From positions 27,189,391 through 27,253,390 of the forward strand of contig CAMZMU010000048.1 of NCBI GenBank assembly GCA_947311845.1: a DNA stretch of 64,000 bases. The letters are read 5' to 3'. This document shows positions 48,779 to 59,009 of this stretch, piece by piece (the stretch's first letter is position 1; each line of letters begins with the position of its first letter). Below the pieces are notes generated by a model. The model was not told the DNA's origin and ran no database searches. It saw only the letters and a list, made by a program, of their open reading frames with translations. The stretch comes from Poa pratensis. Taxonomy: Eukaryota; Streptophyta; Magnoliopsida; Poales; Poaceae. A program made the translations under genes and the position numbers.

Positions 48779-48812
48779 TTGCCGGAATGTTGATTAACTT
48801 CCATTCCGGCAA
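48779..48812. repeat. Perfect 11-bp hairpin in CACTA
   Basis: ttgccggaatg and cattccggcaa form an inverted repeat with a 12-base loop. The unit A copy is 23857-23890. Confidence 0.7.
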
Positions 48813-48840
48813 ATTCAGGTACTCATATGTCATATTTTTA

Positions 48841-48888
48841 GCCGAAGTCATGCCAAAATTTCTCGTGAATTTTGACATGACTTTGGCC
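48841..48888. repeat. Hairpin of about 20 bp in CACTA
   Basis: gccgaagtcatgccaaaatt and aattttgacatgactttggc pair with few mismatches around a short loop. It follows the preceding hairpin by about 30 bp and is also present in unit A near 23920-23967. Confidence 0.7.
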
Positions 48889-48958
48889 GAAAATGTTGTT
48901 ATGTTTTGTATTTTATTAGGTTGCCGATGATTAAAATGGTGTGGCACTATATATGTGA

Positions 48959-49044
48959 TTCAGAGGTGGTGTGAGTGAAACTTGTGATATGCACAAATAT
49001 CAAAATTTCTGCATCCTACAAGTTTCGCTAACGCCATCTCTGAA
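48959..49044. repeat. Long imperfect hairpin (28-bp arms) in CACTA
   Basis: The arm starting attcagaggtggtgtgag pairs with the arm ending cgccatctctgaat; the inner parts gaaacttgt and acaagtttc match perfectly. The loop is about 30 bases. The unit A copy is 24037-24124, with the gypsy-type element inserted just beyond it. Confidence 0.7.
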
Positions 49045-49233
49045 TAATTTGTGTGTCCACTCTAAGTATGAGGCATTCTTTAGAGTTGACTCTATTACAT
49101 TTTTAGAATGGCGATGAGGCATTAATCATTTTGTTTGTGTTTTTACATCTTATTACAATTTCTATACTGAAATTTGTTGTTTAACATTTTTTATTTGCCT
49201 TGTATGCAGCGAATGCCGCCGCGCCGCCGCTCC

Positions 49234-49742
49234 ATGAGCGGGTTCATTGGCGTCCGTCACCGCCCATCTGGCCGCTGGTCCGCGGAGATCACCGTGGACG
49301 GCCACCTTGGTACATGGGGACTTTCGACAAGGCGGAGCTCGCCGCGCGCGCATTCGACGCGGCAGCCTGGAGGTTTGGACGGCCGCGTGCTGAGCTCAAC
49401 TTCCCCGACGTTCCGAACCGGGAGGAGGCTGAGTTCCTCGCGCCGCCGATGGAGATCGTCGACGTAGACGAGGCGCGGCGTAACCGCCGCCAGGGGATAG
49501 CTCGCCGCGTTGCCGAGATCGACGAGTGGCGGATGGACACGCTACGCCAGAACCGCCCCGATCTGGTGCAGGTGGAGCTGGACTTCTACGCCGCGGGGAA
49601 CAAGAAGAGGCATGCGAGCTCCGACGTCGTCGGACCCTCCAGTGCAGCGCCGCCGTGCAAGAAGACCGACGACGATTCTGATTCGAGCTTCTGGGATGAT
49701 CTCGATGAGTCGTCGGAGTTCATGCTGGGGTCATCTCGATGA
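49234..49742 (+). pseudogene. AP2/ERF-like ORF in CACTA with a one-base deletion (unit B)
   Basis: The AP2-like domain (GVRHRPSGRWSAEITVDGH, then WYMGTFDKAELAARAFDAA and RAELNFPDV) is followed by about 115 further residues, acidic at the end (DDDSDSSFWDDLDESSEF). A missing G near 49304 (ggccaccttgg against ggccaccgttgg in unit A) shifts the frame inside the domain, so start and end lie in different frames. The family is a single AP2 domain without a second one. AP2 proteins bind GCC-type DNA elements. Its place in a CACTA element suggests a transposon-borne AP2 lineage rather than a host regulator. Confidence 0.7.
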
Positions 49743-50004
49743 GTAGTTTTAGGTTAAATTTCAAGTTAGGTTAAGTGATGAACTAATGCATGTTGTTTAC
49801 CTTATCGAACTTTAGCTTAAGTACTATATATGTCGTTTTAGGTTTGTAATGCATGTGTGATGAACTAAGGTATCTATGTATGGCACTTTGATCATTTGTA
49901 TGTGGTCGTCTATATTTCTGTTGTTTGTTTGACGCCTGTATTTGAATTTACTGTACTGTAGATACTGCTGGAATACGATTTTTTGGAAAAAAAATTCAAA
50001 AAAT

Positions 50005-50200
50005 GTACCGCTGGCGGCCGTGGCTGCACGCCAGCGCTGTCCAATCTAACGCTGGCGGGCAGAAATTGTGCCCGCCAGCGGTAACTAGCCATACCGCTGG
50101 CGGGCGGCCACCGCCAGCGGTATAAATTATCACTGGCGTAATGATCGCTGGCGTGCGGCCGCCCTCCAGCGGTAGGCCAATTCCGTCCGCCAGCGATAGG
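50005..50200. repeat. CACTA right subterminal repeat array
   Basis: Copies of taccgctggcgg and cgccagcggta occupy the last 200 bp before the terminal inverted repeat, mirroring the left array. Confidence 0.8.
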
Positions 50201-50316
50201 CTTTTCCCTACTAGTGTTATTCTAAGGTCTTTCTTGTAAAGTTTTCGGGCCTTGTGGTATTTCTTCGATATGTCAGGCCTCTTCCCCGTTCAAAAAAAAG
50301 ACATTTATCTTTCATG

Positions 50317-52329
50317 CACATTTGGCGCCTCACAAACATCACCCGGTTTATACCTTTGGCGTCTTGCAACCAGCGTGCGGCTTCTAGATGTATTAGAGCA
50401 GGATTGGTATTTTTTTCAACTAAAAAATAGCTCAGAGATTTGTGAACGACTCCAAAGTTCCACGTTTGGGTGATAATTTCTGAATCATGAGTTAACAATT
50501 GCAGAAAATCTCTTGACTGTTTTGCCAAAGGCATAGTGTGTCATGGTCTCAATAAAGTAAAACACGACAAGTACGAAAAAGAGCATTATTTCTAATAAAG
50601 TGTAGGCAAAGATCGTGGGAATGGTCGCAAGCCGTTGTGAATATCCGGGAATGGAATGTGCTATTCAGAATGAATAGCAGAATTCATGCTCAATCACATC
50701 TAAAGGACTCGCTACAAAGTGTGTACACACATACAAATTTAATCACGTAACTGAGTCTTGCAACCAGCCTTCAGCCAATTCAGATTTCGTGTCAAACCTA
50801 GGTCGCCTCTCCACGTACGGATAGACAGAACAACTCGCGATTTAGTGGAGAATCACCTGGAGGAGGCGGGCATGGAAGGCATTCTCTCATGGTCCGCGGT
50901 GAGCTTCTGCACCAGTTTGATACATTACACTTCAAAATTAGCATCAATTACATATGTTACCATTTGGAGTACCTAAGAGTTTGGACAGTAATTCATAATT
51001 AAACAAAGAAGGAATATATCATAATTTGTTCTACACCGTCGTATTTTCTAGGTAGTTTTTCTGGTCACACAAGAACTTAATCAATTCTATTACCTTGCCT
51101 GCTAGCCTAAAATCCACAAGTACTAACACAAGTTGCAAGTGTCTCTCCACATTGTTTCTGCCAATAATCTGTCGTCTTGACCTCAGGAGTTGTCCACACG
51201 GCGGCCCGATGCTACAATAAAATTTACTGTAGCAGAAGTAGCCTCAAGCTGACGAGGGAACAACAATACATGGCGAGCAGCAGCAGAAGGGTCTCAACAA
51301 TCTGGTATGCATGTACAAAATAAAATAAAGTCTAGACAGGTTAGTTAACATCCGCATACAGATAACTGCTCCACCAAATGATCCTGTGAACATATGCCCA
51401 TGATCATTACTTTCTGGTAACACACATATGGGCCTTTTCAGTCGACGACGACACAAATTTTAAAACATAGACCAAAATAGGATCAATAACAACTGCAGCA
51501 ATAGCTTGTATGAAAATCTCATTAGGATTGGAGATCGTCTCCAAAATGATGGAAGCTTCAGTATAAAGTCACACTTGCCGTAGTACAGTAGCAATCACGA
51601 TTACACCATAATAATCAAAACGGGGAATCTCAAGCAATCTGAACTCATCAACAACGATCTTGCCATAGTACTATCACCTTATTCACCTCCAAAGTACGAT
51701 CTTGCCATAGTACTATCAACTCATATAAAATCAAACAGCAGCATCCGTATCGATCTAGGAAGGACATGAAAACTGCAGGAAATAGGTGATGGAACGGGAG
51801 GCTGACCGGCTAGACTGGCTTCATGAACGGCGGCGTCAACTGATTGTTGAGGATGGCGGCTGACCGGCTAGACTGGCGTAGGTGGCGTTTGAGCGGGAGC
51901 TGGGTTTGGCGGCGGCAACGTACATAAGGCAAGGTGAGACTTCCCGTACGGTGGAGCAATCAGCTCACGCGTGCCTGGAGGAGACGGAGGCAAGGCAAAC
52001 GACGGTGTCGATTCGCTCGGCTCGGTGCAGTTCCGCTCGATTCCTTCGGTGGGAACCAAGAGCACGACGCTGTTCTGCGGCGGCAGCTAGGGCTACGCGT
52101 CCACGGAGAGACGGCGGAGCTAGGGCAGATGGGAGAGGAGTTGGGGTCGCGTGGGTGTTCTGTGTACCAGTCTCACTGGGCCTTGGCCTTGGCCCATGTG
52201 CGTGACTGCGTGAGCAGCGATAGCCTGGGGGAGCGCACAAGCGAACAACCGACAAACCGAACGACGGGCAGAAGGCAGAGCACGACGTACGTACCATACG
52301 CACCATCACAACTACAAACTCCTAATTAA
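50317..52329. other. Single-copy flank without a supported gene
   Basis: This DNA follows the LINE target duplication. A short protein-like frame at 50758-50970 (DRTTRDLVENHLEEAGMEGI) ends near a donor-like gcggtgagc and could be an exon fragment, but no family is recognised. The phrase ggctgaccggctagactgg is repeated at 51801 and 51857. The 51880-52200 part is GC-rich. Nothing is certain. Confidence 0.3.
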
Positions 52330-52331
52330 TA

Positions 52332-52493
52332 CTCCCTCCGATTACACAATATAAGATGTTTTAGCCATTTCCTACATTCATATGTCTACACATGTATCTA
52401 GACACGTTTTAGTGTACATGTCCACTCATTTTAGTGTGAATCTAGACAACATGTGACACATCTAAAACATCTTATATTATGAAACGGAGGGAG
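52332..52493. mobile_element. Stowaway MITE, 162 bp
   Basis: ctccctccgatta...cggagggag ends are perfect Stowaway terminal repeats, flanked by TA (52330-52331, 52494-52495). The interior holds palindromic phrases such as aagatgtttta and its complement. Confidence 0.85.
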
Positions 52494-52743
52494 TAGTAAA
52501 GATGGGGCTCGACGTGATAAAACTAGCCCAACAGCTACGTTCGTGCATGGATTAGCCGGTGTCATTACATGGTTAATGGAGTATATTATAATGGAGGTTA
52601 TTAGCAGCCCATGGCCTTCGTGCATCTCGGAAGAAAAGCCTCGGACGCGCATGGGACGCTCCAGTAACCGACCAGCCCCACTTGCGCACGATCTAGTACA
52701 CGCTCCCACGATATTTTCACCGCGCGTCGCTTCGGCCCTCAGC

Positions 52744-52752
52744 TCTATAAAT
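52744..52752 (+). promoter_or_regulatory. TATA-box-like core promoter
   Basis: ctataaata with CG-rich flanks resembles a strong plant TATA box. No recognisable coding region follows within 500 bp, so it may be a leftover promoter. Confidence 0.3.
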
Positions 52753-53224
52753 AGCAGCCACAGTCGTTGTCGAGCTCAGCAGAAGCCCAAGCCAAGACGA
52801 GCCCAAACAAAAACGAGCTCAACACAAGACAAAAAAAACAAATAGGCCCAACAAGGAAGGGAGCAGCGAAGCGGGCCGAATTTGTCCAACAGAGAAAACG
52901 ATGATGCCACCTGCCTGAGCTTAAGCTATGGGCAATCACTAAAAAATGTTCCATTTGCAAAAAGAACTTCACAACCGGTCTCATCGTGACAAGTGTCGCC
53001 GTCTGCTTTCTCTCTCCCCACGGTTATCTATATGTTCGCCAAGTGTCGCTATGAGATTAAAAGTGGGGAGGATGAAAGAGAAAGACATACAGGAGGTGGG
53101 AGGGCAGTTTTTCCCTTTTATTTTTCTAAACCGAATTTTAAAAACGAAATATCTTGAGAACCGTTTATCCAAATTACAAACCGTTTCCAATTTTGGGTTC
53201 CTCGCGTCGAGATCTTCAAAAATA

Positions 53225-53755
53225 GATCTCATATTGATAGGTTTTGACGAACTTTTTTTTCGTACTTCTGGTTATAAATAGTTTGTACATTCTGTTATGC
53301 ATATCTTGTACTTTCTGTTCTGTGTACTTTTGTACTCTGCTTTCTGTGTACTTATACACCATGTGTACTTTTGTACTTCAGTTTATGTGTTTTTGTACTT
53401 TTTGTGCAGTTTTTTTTTGTACTTTCTGTGTAGTTTTGTACATCGTTTTGTGTACATGTACTTTGTTGTATAATTTGTACTACGTTTTCTATGTATATGT
53501 ACTTTTTGTGTAATTTTTTTGTACTTCAGTTTATGTGTTTTTGTACTTTCGGTGTAGTTTGGTACTTCGTTTTATGTGTACATGTACTTTCTCTGTGATT
53601 TTGTACTACTAATTACGTGTAATTTGTACATCGTTTTTGTGTAATTTGTACTAGCCATTCCATTCTGAACAATTTGTACATCGTTCTATATTTTTTTGTA
53701 CATTGTACTGTATTTTCTGGTGTACGTACTTGTGTGGTGCTACGATATGCCGTTG
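53225..53755 (+). repeat. Degenerate minisatellite of the word GTACTT
   Basis: About 25 copies of gtactt, gtacat or gtacta recur every 15-30 bases in a T-rich stretch (tttatgtgtttttgtactt style). The preceding text (ccgtttatccaaattacaaa, 53162-53181) resembles in style the segments beside the AACTTC word array at 5.5-5.8 kb. No gene is present; the 53244-53513 frame is low complexity. Confidence 0.6.
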
Positions 53756-54321
53756 TTTTAAGTTGTACACCGGGCAGCAGGATGCACTGGTACACGAGGG
53801 CGTGATGTGCAGCTGCCAGCCTGCCAGGAGGAGATGCGTCACGCCAGTCACGAGCGTGGAGCATAAATTCTCTTTGCAACATACACGACGCATGGGGCTT
53901 CTAGCTGACGTACACGCGGGATGCGTCGTACGCGCGGAGGGCTTGCGTGCATGCGAGACGCGGGCGTTGAGCTGCCGTGCCGTGTCAAAACTTCTTTTCT
54001 CCGTCTCGCCCACGTGGCGTCATGTGCACTCAGCGTCGATCACGGAAATCGTCCTTCGCGAAGGAAACCCTTCGCGTAGCCTCGCCAAATATTGCAGCCA
54101 CTCGATAGGTGGTCGGAAAAAATAAATACAAATTTATTAGTCAGGTGTTAAGTGCTCTGCACTCCTGGATTATTTCATCCTCTTCAAGAAGGTATTCCTA
54201 CTTAAAATTATCCTCGTCTAAAATAGTATCGACATGAAAGAATTATCAATATGCCATTAAATCAAAATTCAAAAGTGCTCCCTAACACAAGTTATATTTT
54301 AATGCGCACGTGCCAAATATT
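53756..54321. other. No supported feature
   Basis: Moderate-GC sequence with a palindrome-rich spot (cttcgcgaaggaaacccttcgcg, about 54053-54076). It may be the right end of the GTACTT-word element. No coding sequence is recognised. Confidence 0.3.
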
Positions 54322-55690
54322 ATTTTTTTCGAGAACCCGCAGCAAGATCTGCGCGTTATTGTATTAAGCTTAAAAAGGAGAAAACAACGCCAAAGAATGG
54401 CTACAACACCACACTCACCCAAGACACGGCCAATGGCTACAACACACTCCTACAGCATCAAAGCGACAAAGCTCGCCTTGCCCAACCTCGAGCCAAGAAT
54501 GGCGAAGAGGCGGGGCACCGAGTCTCAAGGCCGTGTCGCAAAGACACCAACACAAACAAAGCACAACTACGACTCCTAGTCTGCCCTAGACCAACGTACC
54601 CTACTCATGTGCCTAGAGGATCGGCGAGCAGAGGCAGGATCCGACCAAGCTTGGGAGGTTGTCGACTCGAAGGTGTTGGTGTTGGGGACGATGTACATTG
54701 CGCCCCGAAGACCCACGCCTTGGGTAGCAAACATCAGCAGCGGGCATCACCAAAACGCTCGCCGGCAAGACCACCGGCGAGGCCACCATCTCCAAATGCA
54801 TCATGGGGACTCCCCTCGCAGCCTGGGCAACGCCTTAATGAAGGGAACGACGTCGAGGCGCCGCCGCCACCCGGTCCAGCAAGCCAGACCTAGGGTTTCC
54901 CCCGGCACCGGGAAGGGGAATCGCGGTCAAGCCCAAGACCACGCCTCCAAGGAGGAGACGGCGCCCGCGGGCGTCGCCGTGGTCAGCATCCGAAGCCGCC
55001 GGTATAGGCTTTCACCCGGGCATGAGACCGTGACCCAGCAGCACTGGACTGGAGTTGGGGCATGACGCAGGCCGCGAATCCAACCACCACCACCGAAGAG
55101 ACAAATTATCGCCGACGGAGAAGGGGAGCCATTGACCTCCACCACGCAGCATCCTCAACTCCCCAAATTAGGGCCAAGACGGCCAGATCCGGGCGGAGGA
55201 GAGCTGCCACCTCCACCACGCAGCAGCCTCAACTCCCCAAATCAGGGCCAAGACGGCCAGATCCGGGCGGAGGAGAGCTGCCACCTCCACCAGACGAGCA
55301 ACCCCGCCACCACACTACTCCGGCCGCCACTGAAGGCCACCAACCGTCGGAGCAGAGCCCCGCAATGGCCAGATCCCGAGCCGGACCGGCTCGATCTGTG
55401 AGAAGGGCGACCAGGCCAGCTCGTCCTCCACCGGAGCAGCGCGAGTTCCTCGACGAATCGCCGGACAGCCGCGCAAGGACGCACGCCGAGCGGCCGCCAT
55501 GGAACCAGCACGACCTCCGCCGAAAATCGCGTCCACCGCGAGATCTCCCTGTCGCCTTTTTGGAGGAAGGGTCCGCCGCCACCGCGGCGAGGCCGGCGGC
55601 AGCGGCGGCGAGGAGCGCGGCGAGAGGTGGGCCGGTGGCGGCGGCGCTAGGGTTTCCCCCGAGTCGCTCGAAAGGAGCGAGTCGGGGGTC
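54322..55690 (-). mobile_element. LINE-like element, minus strand
   Basis: On the minus strand the right end carries gagcgactcgggggaaaccc, typical of grass L1 leaders. The left end carries cgcgcagatcttgctgcggg followed by ttctcgaaaaaaa, typical of their 3' ends with poly-A. The imperfect 12-base match cgtgccaaatat/cgtgccaaacat flanks it (54308, 55707). The 1.35 kb body is GC-rich with no reverse transcriptase, so it is internally deleted or non-autonomous. The ORFs on both strands are GC-driven. Confidence 0.5.
55131..55291. repeat. Two-copy direct repeat, 74-bp period
   Basis: The phrase cacgcagca-cctcaactcccc through ggaggagagctgccacctcc occurs twice in tandem (starts near 55143 and 55217) with about three differences, inside the LINE-like element. 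Confidence 0.75.
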
Positions 55691-55851
55691 GGGACTCGTG
55701 TTCCTCGTGCCAAACATGGTAAAATAATATGTGATGGTTGATTTATCATCACCGGACCACTCTAATATAAGTGCACATTTTTTCTGAGGACTATCTGGAA
55801 AATGCAGTTAGTCTAAACTCCTGTGTACATGTACTCAAATCAATGTACTAT

Positions 55852-56169
55852 TTTTTTTTTTTTGAGAAACACAGTACAGACGCAGACGCTCACAAACACG
55901 CACGTACAGACACCCCTATGAACGCACGCACGCAAACCCTACCCCTATGAGCACCTCCGAGAGACTGGTCCGGCAGATCTTGAGGTTGACGAAGTCACCA
56001 TGGGCGCCTCGTTGTTGACGGGCACGTCACCTACCACTGAAAGCATAGCGCCGGTTAAATCCTGGAAAATCCAGAAAAATGCGAGCACCCATGCCAAGTC
56101 TGGGACTTGAACCTGGGTGGGCCGGTTCCACCACAAGGAACCAAACCAGCTGAGCTAGGCTCAGTTCGC
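55852..56169 (-). mobile_element. tRNA-derived SINE
   Basis: The minus strand has a tRNA-like head with box A tagctcagctgg (56146-56157) and box B ggttcaagtcc (56103-56113), a tRNA-unrelated body and a poly-A tail (the T-run at 55852-55863). The 13-bp duplication atcaatgtactat flanks it (55839-55851, 56170-56182). The body phrases tctcggaggtgctcatag and cataggggt resemble abundant grass SINEs such as the Au group. Confidence 0.88.
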
Positions 56170-56462
56170 ATCAATGTACTATATCGAGCTTTTCTACCTT
56201 GCAAATCATATATACACAAACCAACAAGGCAACAACAATTGATTACAGATATCATATCAGAACCTGGCAAAGCAAGCAGATGAGGCAATCGATGTACACC
56301 GGGCCTTTGAATCTGCCTCCTGCCCTGTTTTCTTGCACACCCGCAGGCTTCAGGACATCAGAGGCCACACATCGGAAACTGCAGTACAGCATAACTCGTT
56401 GCAAATGTTCAGGCAGCAGAGGCAAACACGAAATCTCGGAAAAAACATTATTTATTGAGTGA

Positions 56463-57795
56463 AACGCTTGGGAGGTCATCAAGTTGCCGCGTATGAGCGT
56501 ATTGGTCACCAACTGAAAAAACGCTAACAATTGGTCACATGGTTGTGAGTTAGAGCCACGTTGGTCACTCCGTCACGGTGGATGTTAAGTCGTTGACGTG
56601 GCTCACTGTATTTTACAAATACCCCCTTAAATTTTTGTTTCTTCTAAGTGCCTGGTCCTTTTTCGAATTTTTTGCCTTGCTTTTTTCAGCCAAAGCGGAA
56701 ACTGGCCGAGATGGTGCGTCTTCCCGCGAGTTCTTCACGCTGCCCGCCAAGGAGAAACTCCGTTACAACTGTCCGGCAGCAAGAAGGGCAACTTCACTGT
56801 CTCCACCAACGGCTGCCGCTTGCAGCACGATGCCACGATCCATTTCCCCTAGTAGCAGCGCACCACTGGAGTACTAGTTTGAGGATGCCTGCAAACAGCA
56901 GAAACATGCGTGCAGAAGCGTGAGCCAGCCCGGAACGGCGCTGTGAAGCGATATGCTGCTGCGGCAGTTGTACGCCCTCGCGCACGAAATCAGTAGGAGA
57001 TGCTGCGGTATCCAAGGCGAACAGATAAGGGGTGCGGCGGCGTGATAAGCAGCGGGTCAAGGTGGTCGGGCAAGAACAAGAGGTAGTGCCTCGCGCTGCT
57101 GTGGTGCTGGCAGGGAGGCTCTCCTGGTGCTCATGAGAACATGGAGCTGGGAGATGTACGTCTGCCGACACTTCGGCGCGCCCTTCTCGGCCGCCACGAA
57201 CCACCCTGCTAAGCACCGACATCGGCAGGCCGCTCGACGCACCATGCCACGTCGAGCTCGGATCAGGCGCCTTCGGTGCGGCGGCGACGGCCACGTCCCT
57301 GCTGCTGAACACACGACGACCAGTGGGCCTCGCTCCGCCTCGTCTCTGCTCCCCGCCCACTCCTGCTCCTTGCACGGCTTCTCTTGTTCTCCCCCATCCC
57401 CGTCGCCGCCCTCTTTCACCTGTGTGAAAGACCTTGGCTGCCGCGTGGAGAGTGCGGTCTTTGGCTCCGGTATGCTAGGTGGAGGAGCAGGGAGGGTCGG
57501 CGACAGTCCACCGGATGGCGAGGGCCGGGCAGGGAGAGGGGGTTTCCTGACGTGCACCAGGTGTTTGATGAACTGTCCGTTCATAATTTCAGCTACAGGG
57601 ACGAATATATTCGAAGAAACAAAACTATAGGGTGAATTTTACAAAAACCAAACTGCCACGTCACTGACTTAACGCCCGATGTAACGGAATGACCGACACG
57701 GCTCTAACGCACAACTATGTGACCAATAGTTTGCATTTTTTGAGTTTGTGACTAATGCGCTCATCCGTGGCAACTTCGTGACCCCTCAAGCGTTT
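56463..57795. mobile_element. Mutator-like element with long TIRs and captured DNA (Pack-MULE-like)
   Basis: Long inverted repeats of about 170 bp (56463-56635 and 57620-57795) start aacgcttgggaggtcatc and the inverse of it. They share the ordered phrases agttgcc, attggtcac, gttagagcc and gtcgttgacgtggc at about three-quarters identity. The 1 kb interior is GC-rich, has no transposase and includes a dioxygenase-like fragment. I could not find a clean 9-bp duplication, so insertion is old or one end is altered. Confidence 0.7.
56693..56865 (+). pseudogene. 2-oxoglutarate/Fe(II) dioxygenase N-terminal fragment
   Basis: After an acceptor-like ttttttcag the sequence gives RKLAEMVR in one frame, then REFFTLPAKEKLRYN in the next and GSKKGNFTVSTNG in a third. 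Together they follow the DIOX_N pattern of plant dioxygenases (AEMVR-REFF-LP-EKLRY, then G-KKG-F-VST). At least two frameshifts and a stop near 56865 make it a dead captured fragment inside the Mutator-like element. Catalytic HxD and RxS motifs are absent. Confidence 0.5.
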
Positions 57796-59004
57796 AACTC
57801 TTTTTAATTAGTAGCAAAGTATAGTATTATCGGTTTCTAATTCTAAAAAACCTGTTACGGAAAAAGAATAGTAGTCCGTCAAAACTCCGTTACTGTAGAA
57901 AAGGGAACATATGGCGTGAGTAAGGTCACAGAGAGAAACCACCGGATTTAACTCACGGCGACTATGGGCTCGCCTTGTTACATCCGTCATGGGACGAAGA
58001 TGTCAGGTAGGTTTACATATACTTGTAGTGTAGTGTCGTTCCTTCTTCTTGACAGGTTTGGATTCCAACTCCTTAATCATCTTTGTATATCCTAGAGCTG
58101 GCAATTCCAACATCGTCATTCAAGAGCCAAAATCTACCCCGCAGGTCCTTTGTCGGGGCGAGTAGGCCATCCCCGCTATCGCTAAACGAGGTATGCACTA
58201 CCATGTTTGTCGCTAAAAATCATGTCATTCTGTATTCGTTCGCTGCGATATTAACTGCAATTTTGCTCTCATATCTATATTGATCTGCCGAACAAGACCT
58301 GGGAACGCAATGCGGCAGGCAAGTCATCGGCAGTAGGGTACCAGTTGTGGTCACCACGCAATTGAACTGCTACAAAACCCTGGTGCCTGGTAGTACCATA
58401 ACTGAACAACTCCAGTGTATTTGCTTCAGTTACTGCAAACCCAAATGCAGCGGCTCTTGGGTAGCAACACTTCCGCTTCAGGTTAGTGGAACTTCTGTAA
58501 CCCAAATACTTGGTAACATAACTGCATGCGCCTTATTTGCTATTCCTTCAGAGTTCTACAAGGTTCGTCCTTCAGACATGTTATTCCATATTTCAGCACT
58601 GTCCCCTTAGCTGAAGCAGTAAACTGTACATATTCTCATTTAAGTCTATAAATTAATTAGCAGTGCTCCTGCATGCTTCAGTGTAAAAAATGTTACTACA
58701 AAACCTTAAACCCAAAATACAGCGTTAGTACTGGTGATCCCAAGTTTCTGACATTTTTATGCAAAGCTCCTCACATTTCGGTTCGCTTTACATTAGCTCA
58801 AACCAAGGCAACAAAGGTTTATAGCACAGCCAGCATTCAGAAGCCATCATCACATTGTTTGGTCGACAGTCCAACACCATCTGCTGATCATCTGAACCTC
58901 CTCTTAAGTCTCAAAAGGACTTCCGTTCTTTAAGCCATATAAACAGAATAACAGAACACTGAAGCAAACTATACGACAGGGCAACAGAAGTGGAGTTCAT
59001 TAGA
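57796..59004. other. Single-copy DNA with exon-like pieces, no supported gene
   Basis: A minus-strand frame at 58275-58505 (with GFVAVQLRGDHNWYPTADDL) is protein-like. A plus-strand piece at 58096-58190 (ELAIPTSSFKSQNLPRRSF) is bordered by acceptor- and donor-like sites. Neither belongs to a family I recognise. The rest is AT-rich. Confidence 0.3.
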
Positions 59005-59009
59005 AGATC

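Larger units (their letters stand above)
31489..49409 (+). repeat. Tandem segmental duplication, unit B
   Basis: This is the second copy of the block starting at 264. It begins inside the copia LTR and matches unit A until about 49409 in the AP2-like ORF. Beyond that point the CACTA element, the LINE around it and the flanking DNA continue and are single copy, so B holds the original right flank. B-specific insertions are at 33597-35905 and 41321-41631. Scattered substitutions and many one-base indels separate the copies. Confidence 0.9.
46463..50216. mobile_element. Complete non-autonomous CACTA element (unit B), 3754 bp
   Basis: Both ends are present: cactagtaggaaaaggc at 46463 and its inverse gcttttccctactagtg ending at 50216. 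The 3-bp duplication TTA lies at 46460-46462 and 50217-50219. Arrays of taccgctggcgg and its complement lie inside each end (46496-46850, 50005-50200), as expected of CACTA transposase-binding subterminal repeats. There is no transposase. The cargo is an unidentified minus-strand ORF (47419-47827) and an AP2-like plus-strand ORF (49234-49742). Confidence 0.9.
45221..50299 (+). mobile_element. LINE fragment with nested solo LTR and CACTA (unit B)
   Basis: The perfect 17-bp duplication gacatttatctttcatg flanks this block (45204-45220, 50300-50316), and the right copy follows an A-run (50292-50299). Removing the solo LTR (45242-45711) and the CACTA element (46463-50216) leaves an insert of about 0.85 kb ending in gttcaaaaaaaa. 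This is typical of a short LINE-type insertion. The long minus-strand frames at 45857-46420 are GC-driven. Confidence 0.7.

Noticed and set aside
54607..55065. 152-codon plus-strand frame
   Set aside because: Antisense to the minus-strand LINE-like element, with histidine/arginine-rich low-complexity composition.
55062..55727. 221-codon plus-strand frame
   Set aside because: It runs against the orientation of the LINE-like element, covers its direct repeat, and is only Ala/Pro/Arg-rich.
56103..56157. tRNA gene from A and B boxes
   Set aside because: The boxes are part of a SINE with poly-A tail and target duplication; no tRNA cloverleaf follows.
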